Below, piece by piece: positions 63,058-64,000 of a stretch of 64,000 nucleotides of DNA. The notes beneath the pieces are model-generated. The model saw nothing but the letters and a program-made list of their open reading frames with translations, was not told where the DNA came from and searched no databases. The position numbers and the translations under genes are program-made. Every line of letters begins with the position of its first letter. Positions within the stretch are counted from its first letter, which is position 1. Source of the stretch: Chitinophaga oryzae (GTDB lineage: Bacteria > Bacteroidota > Bacteroidia > Chitinophagales > Chitinophagaceae); assembly GCF_012516375.2 (NCBI RefSeq), contig NZ_CP051204.2, positions 7,688,001 to 7,752,000 of the forward strand, in the 5' to 3' direction.

Positions 63058-63912
63058 TCATCGTTGTCGCTGCAACGCTGTTATTTGCGCCTGCTGCGCA
63101 TCCAGTTGTTTCTTCAGTGAAATAATATACAGGGAAAGTTCTTCCACTTTCTCCATCAGGATTTTATTCATATCACCCAGGTCTACACCGTTGCTTTTTA
63201 CTTCTTCAGCAGAGGGTACGCCAGGCAGATGCCCCTTGCTGGTTACATACCGCTCCAGTTCTTCAATAGAGGGAAGTTTATAATCGGGCAGAAATACATA
63301 ATCTGCCCAGCTCTCCTGCGTTACTTTAACTCTTCGGGCGCCGATGGTACCGTCAACAGCCAGTTTGTAGCCCTGCCGGTTATTCGCACCGATAACCACA
63401 TTTCCCGCTCCCGTTACCGTCATCATAGTGCCGGCTACATTCCTGAGTGTCAGTAAATTCCAGCTGGTACTAACATCATTATCAACGTACAAACCTCTCT
63501 TATCCGTATTGGCTGGTTCTGACGCCGTACCAGGCCCTAATAGCGTCACCATGCCATTGCTCCGGAAAATGCCGTTTACATCCAGTTTCTGGCCTATAGA
63601 GACGGTACCGATACCAACATTCCCATTCGGAAGTATAGTAACATCTGCATTACTTAAGGAGCCTCCCAAACGGAGGCCATTACCGGTAGCGCCATATAGT
63701 TGTGCTCCTGCGCGTGTAAGGCCGATACTGTAGGCCTGCCCACCGGTTGAGGATAGTACACCCAGGCTGAATTCGCCCCTGACGTCCAGCTGCACCGTGG
63801 GAGAATCCGTACCAATACCTACTTTTCCGGCAGGAAGCGGGAAGATGTTTTTTTGAGCATAGGTGTTAACACATGTGATTAACAACGGGCCAAACAAATG
63901 AATAAATTTCAT
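63058..63912 (-). CDS. Exported surface protein with beta-repeat body and coiled-coil end
   Basis: 284 residues. A signal peptide (MKFIHLFGPLLITCVNTYAQ) is followed by beta-type repeats with GKVGIGTDSPTVQLDVRGEF, NGNVGIGTVSIGQKLDVNG and a third, weaker one (GNVVIGANNRQGYKLAVDG). The end (about 205-284) has the conserved tail LPSIEELERYVTSKGHLPGV, PSAEEVKSNGVDLGDM and a coiled coil (MEKVEELSLYIISLKKQLDA). This is a common Bacteroidota layout, close to tail-fibre chaperone-like domains; the exact role is unknown. A candidate promoter lies at 63938-63968. Confidence 0.85.
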   Translation of the reverse strand: MKFIHLFGPLLITCVNTYAQKNIFPLPAGKVGIGTDSPTVQLDVRGEFSLGVLSSTGGQAYSIGLTRAGAQLYGATGNGLRLGGSLSNADVTILPNGNVGIGTVSIGQKLDVNGIFRSNGMVTLLGPGTASEPANTDKRGLYVDNDVSTSWNLLTLRNVAGTMMTVTGAGNVVIGANNRQGYKLAVDGTIGARRVKVTQESWADYVFLPDYKLPSIEELERYVTSKGHLPGVPSAEEVKSNGVDLGDMNKILMEKVEELSLYIISLKKQLDAQQAQITALQRQR

Positions 63913-63937
63913 AGGTCAATTTGATTTCACGAGAAAC

Positions 63938-63968
63938 TAAAAGTAGGTATTTTTTAAATTCCGTACAA
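63938..63968 (-). promoter_or_regulatory. Candidate promoter for the surface protein gene
   Basis: On the minus strand: TTG (63968-63966), 20 bases, then TACTTTTA (63945-63938). Seven of eight positions match TANNTTTG in its fixed part except the last base. About 25 bp before the start codon at 63912. Confidence 0.4.
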
Positions 63969-64000
63969 TTTAGACTAAACGTATTTCGATATCATATATC

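Overview
The window looks like chromosomal DNA of a Bacteroidota species close to Chitinophaga. The evidence is four SusC-type TonB-dependent receptors with their SusD-type lipoproteins, ECF sigma/FecR pairs, promoter boxes of the Bacteroidota type (TTTG then TANNTTTG), TTG and GTG starts, and Chitinophagaceae-like lipoproteins. No rRNA, tRNA, transposase, integrase or CRISPR array was seen. The assignment to organism is inferred from gene content only.

Layout. 1-3733 (minus): a SusD gene cut by the window edge and its SusC partner, with a well-matched promoter 170 nt upstream. 4368-9498: a small exported protein, an AmpD-like amidase, an LpxL/HtrB-type acyltransferase, a fatty acid desaturase, a DJ-1/PfpI protein and an aldo/keto reductase. 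9499-10660: 1.16 kb without a credible gene, carrying six copies of a short hairpin with a GNRA-type loop. This is the least explained structure in the window. 10661-14215: ADP-ribosylglycohydrolase, a Tyr/Gly-rich exported protein and a TPM-domain lipoprotein. 14435-23795 (minus): ECF sigma, FecR, SusC with an STN domain, SusD, an arylsulfotransferase-like lipoprotein and a diheme cytochrome resembling TsdA. This reads as one uptake and sulfur-chemistry locus. 24045-27354: an exported unknown, an exported VOC protein, a DUF5710-like protein and an M48 peptidase, with two very long inverted repeats between genes. 27513-33611 (minus): two tandem LRR-BRCT paralogues of about 1000 residues each. 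33722-40517: small regulatory and metabolic genes, including an XRE regulator with three matching palindromic sites, a Crp/Fnr and an AraC regulator. 40596-47959 (minus): metalloprotease, SusC, SusD. 48505-52875: a 1456-residue WGR mosaic protein. 52972-60683: ECF sigma, FecR, SusC (STN), SusD and an ENPP-type phosphodiesterase. 61084-63912: an ECF sigma with a miniature putative anti-sigma factor, an ankyrin lipoprotein and a surface protein with a coiled-coil end.

How the parts fit. The two SusC proteins that carry an STN signalling domain (starts 21830 and 54701) are the two that sit beside an ECF sigma and a FecR anti-sigma. The other two SusC proteins lack both. This agrees with the FecA/FecR/FecI trans-envelope signalling model. 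Each complete SusCD pair travels with one or two extracytoplasmic enzymes (sulfotransferase and cytochrome; metalloprotease; phosphodiesterase), which suggests the class of substrate. All functional calls rest on motifs read by eye; no database search was run.
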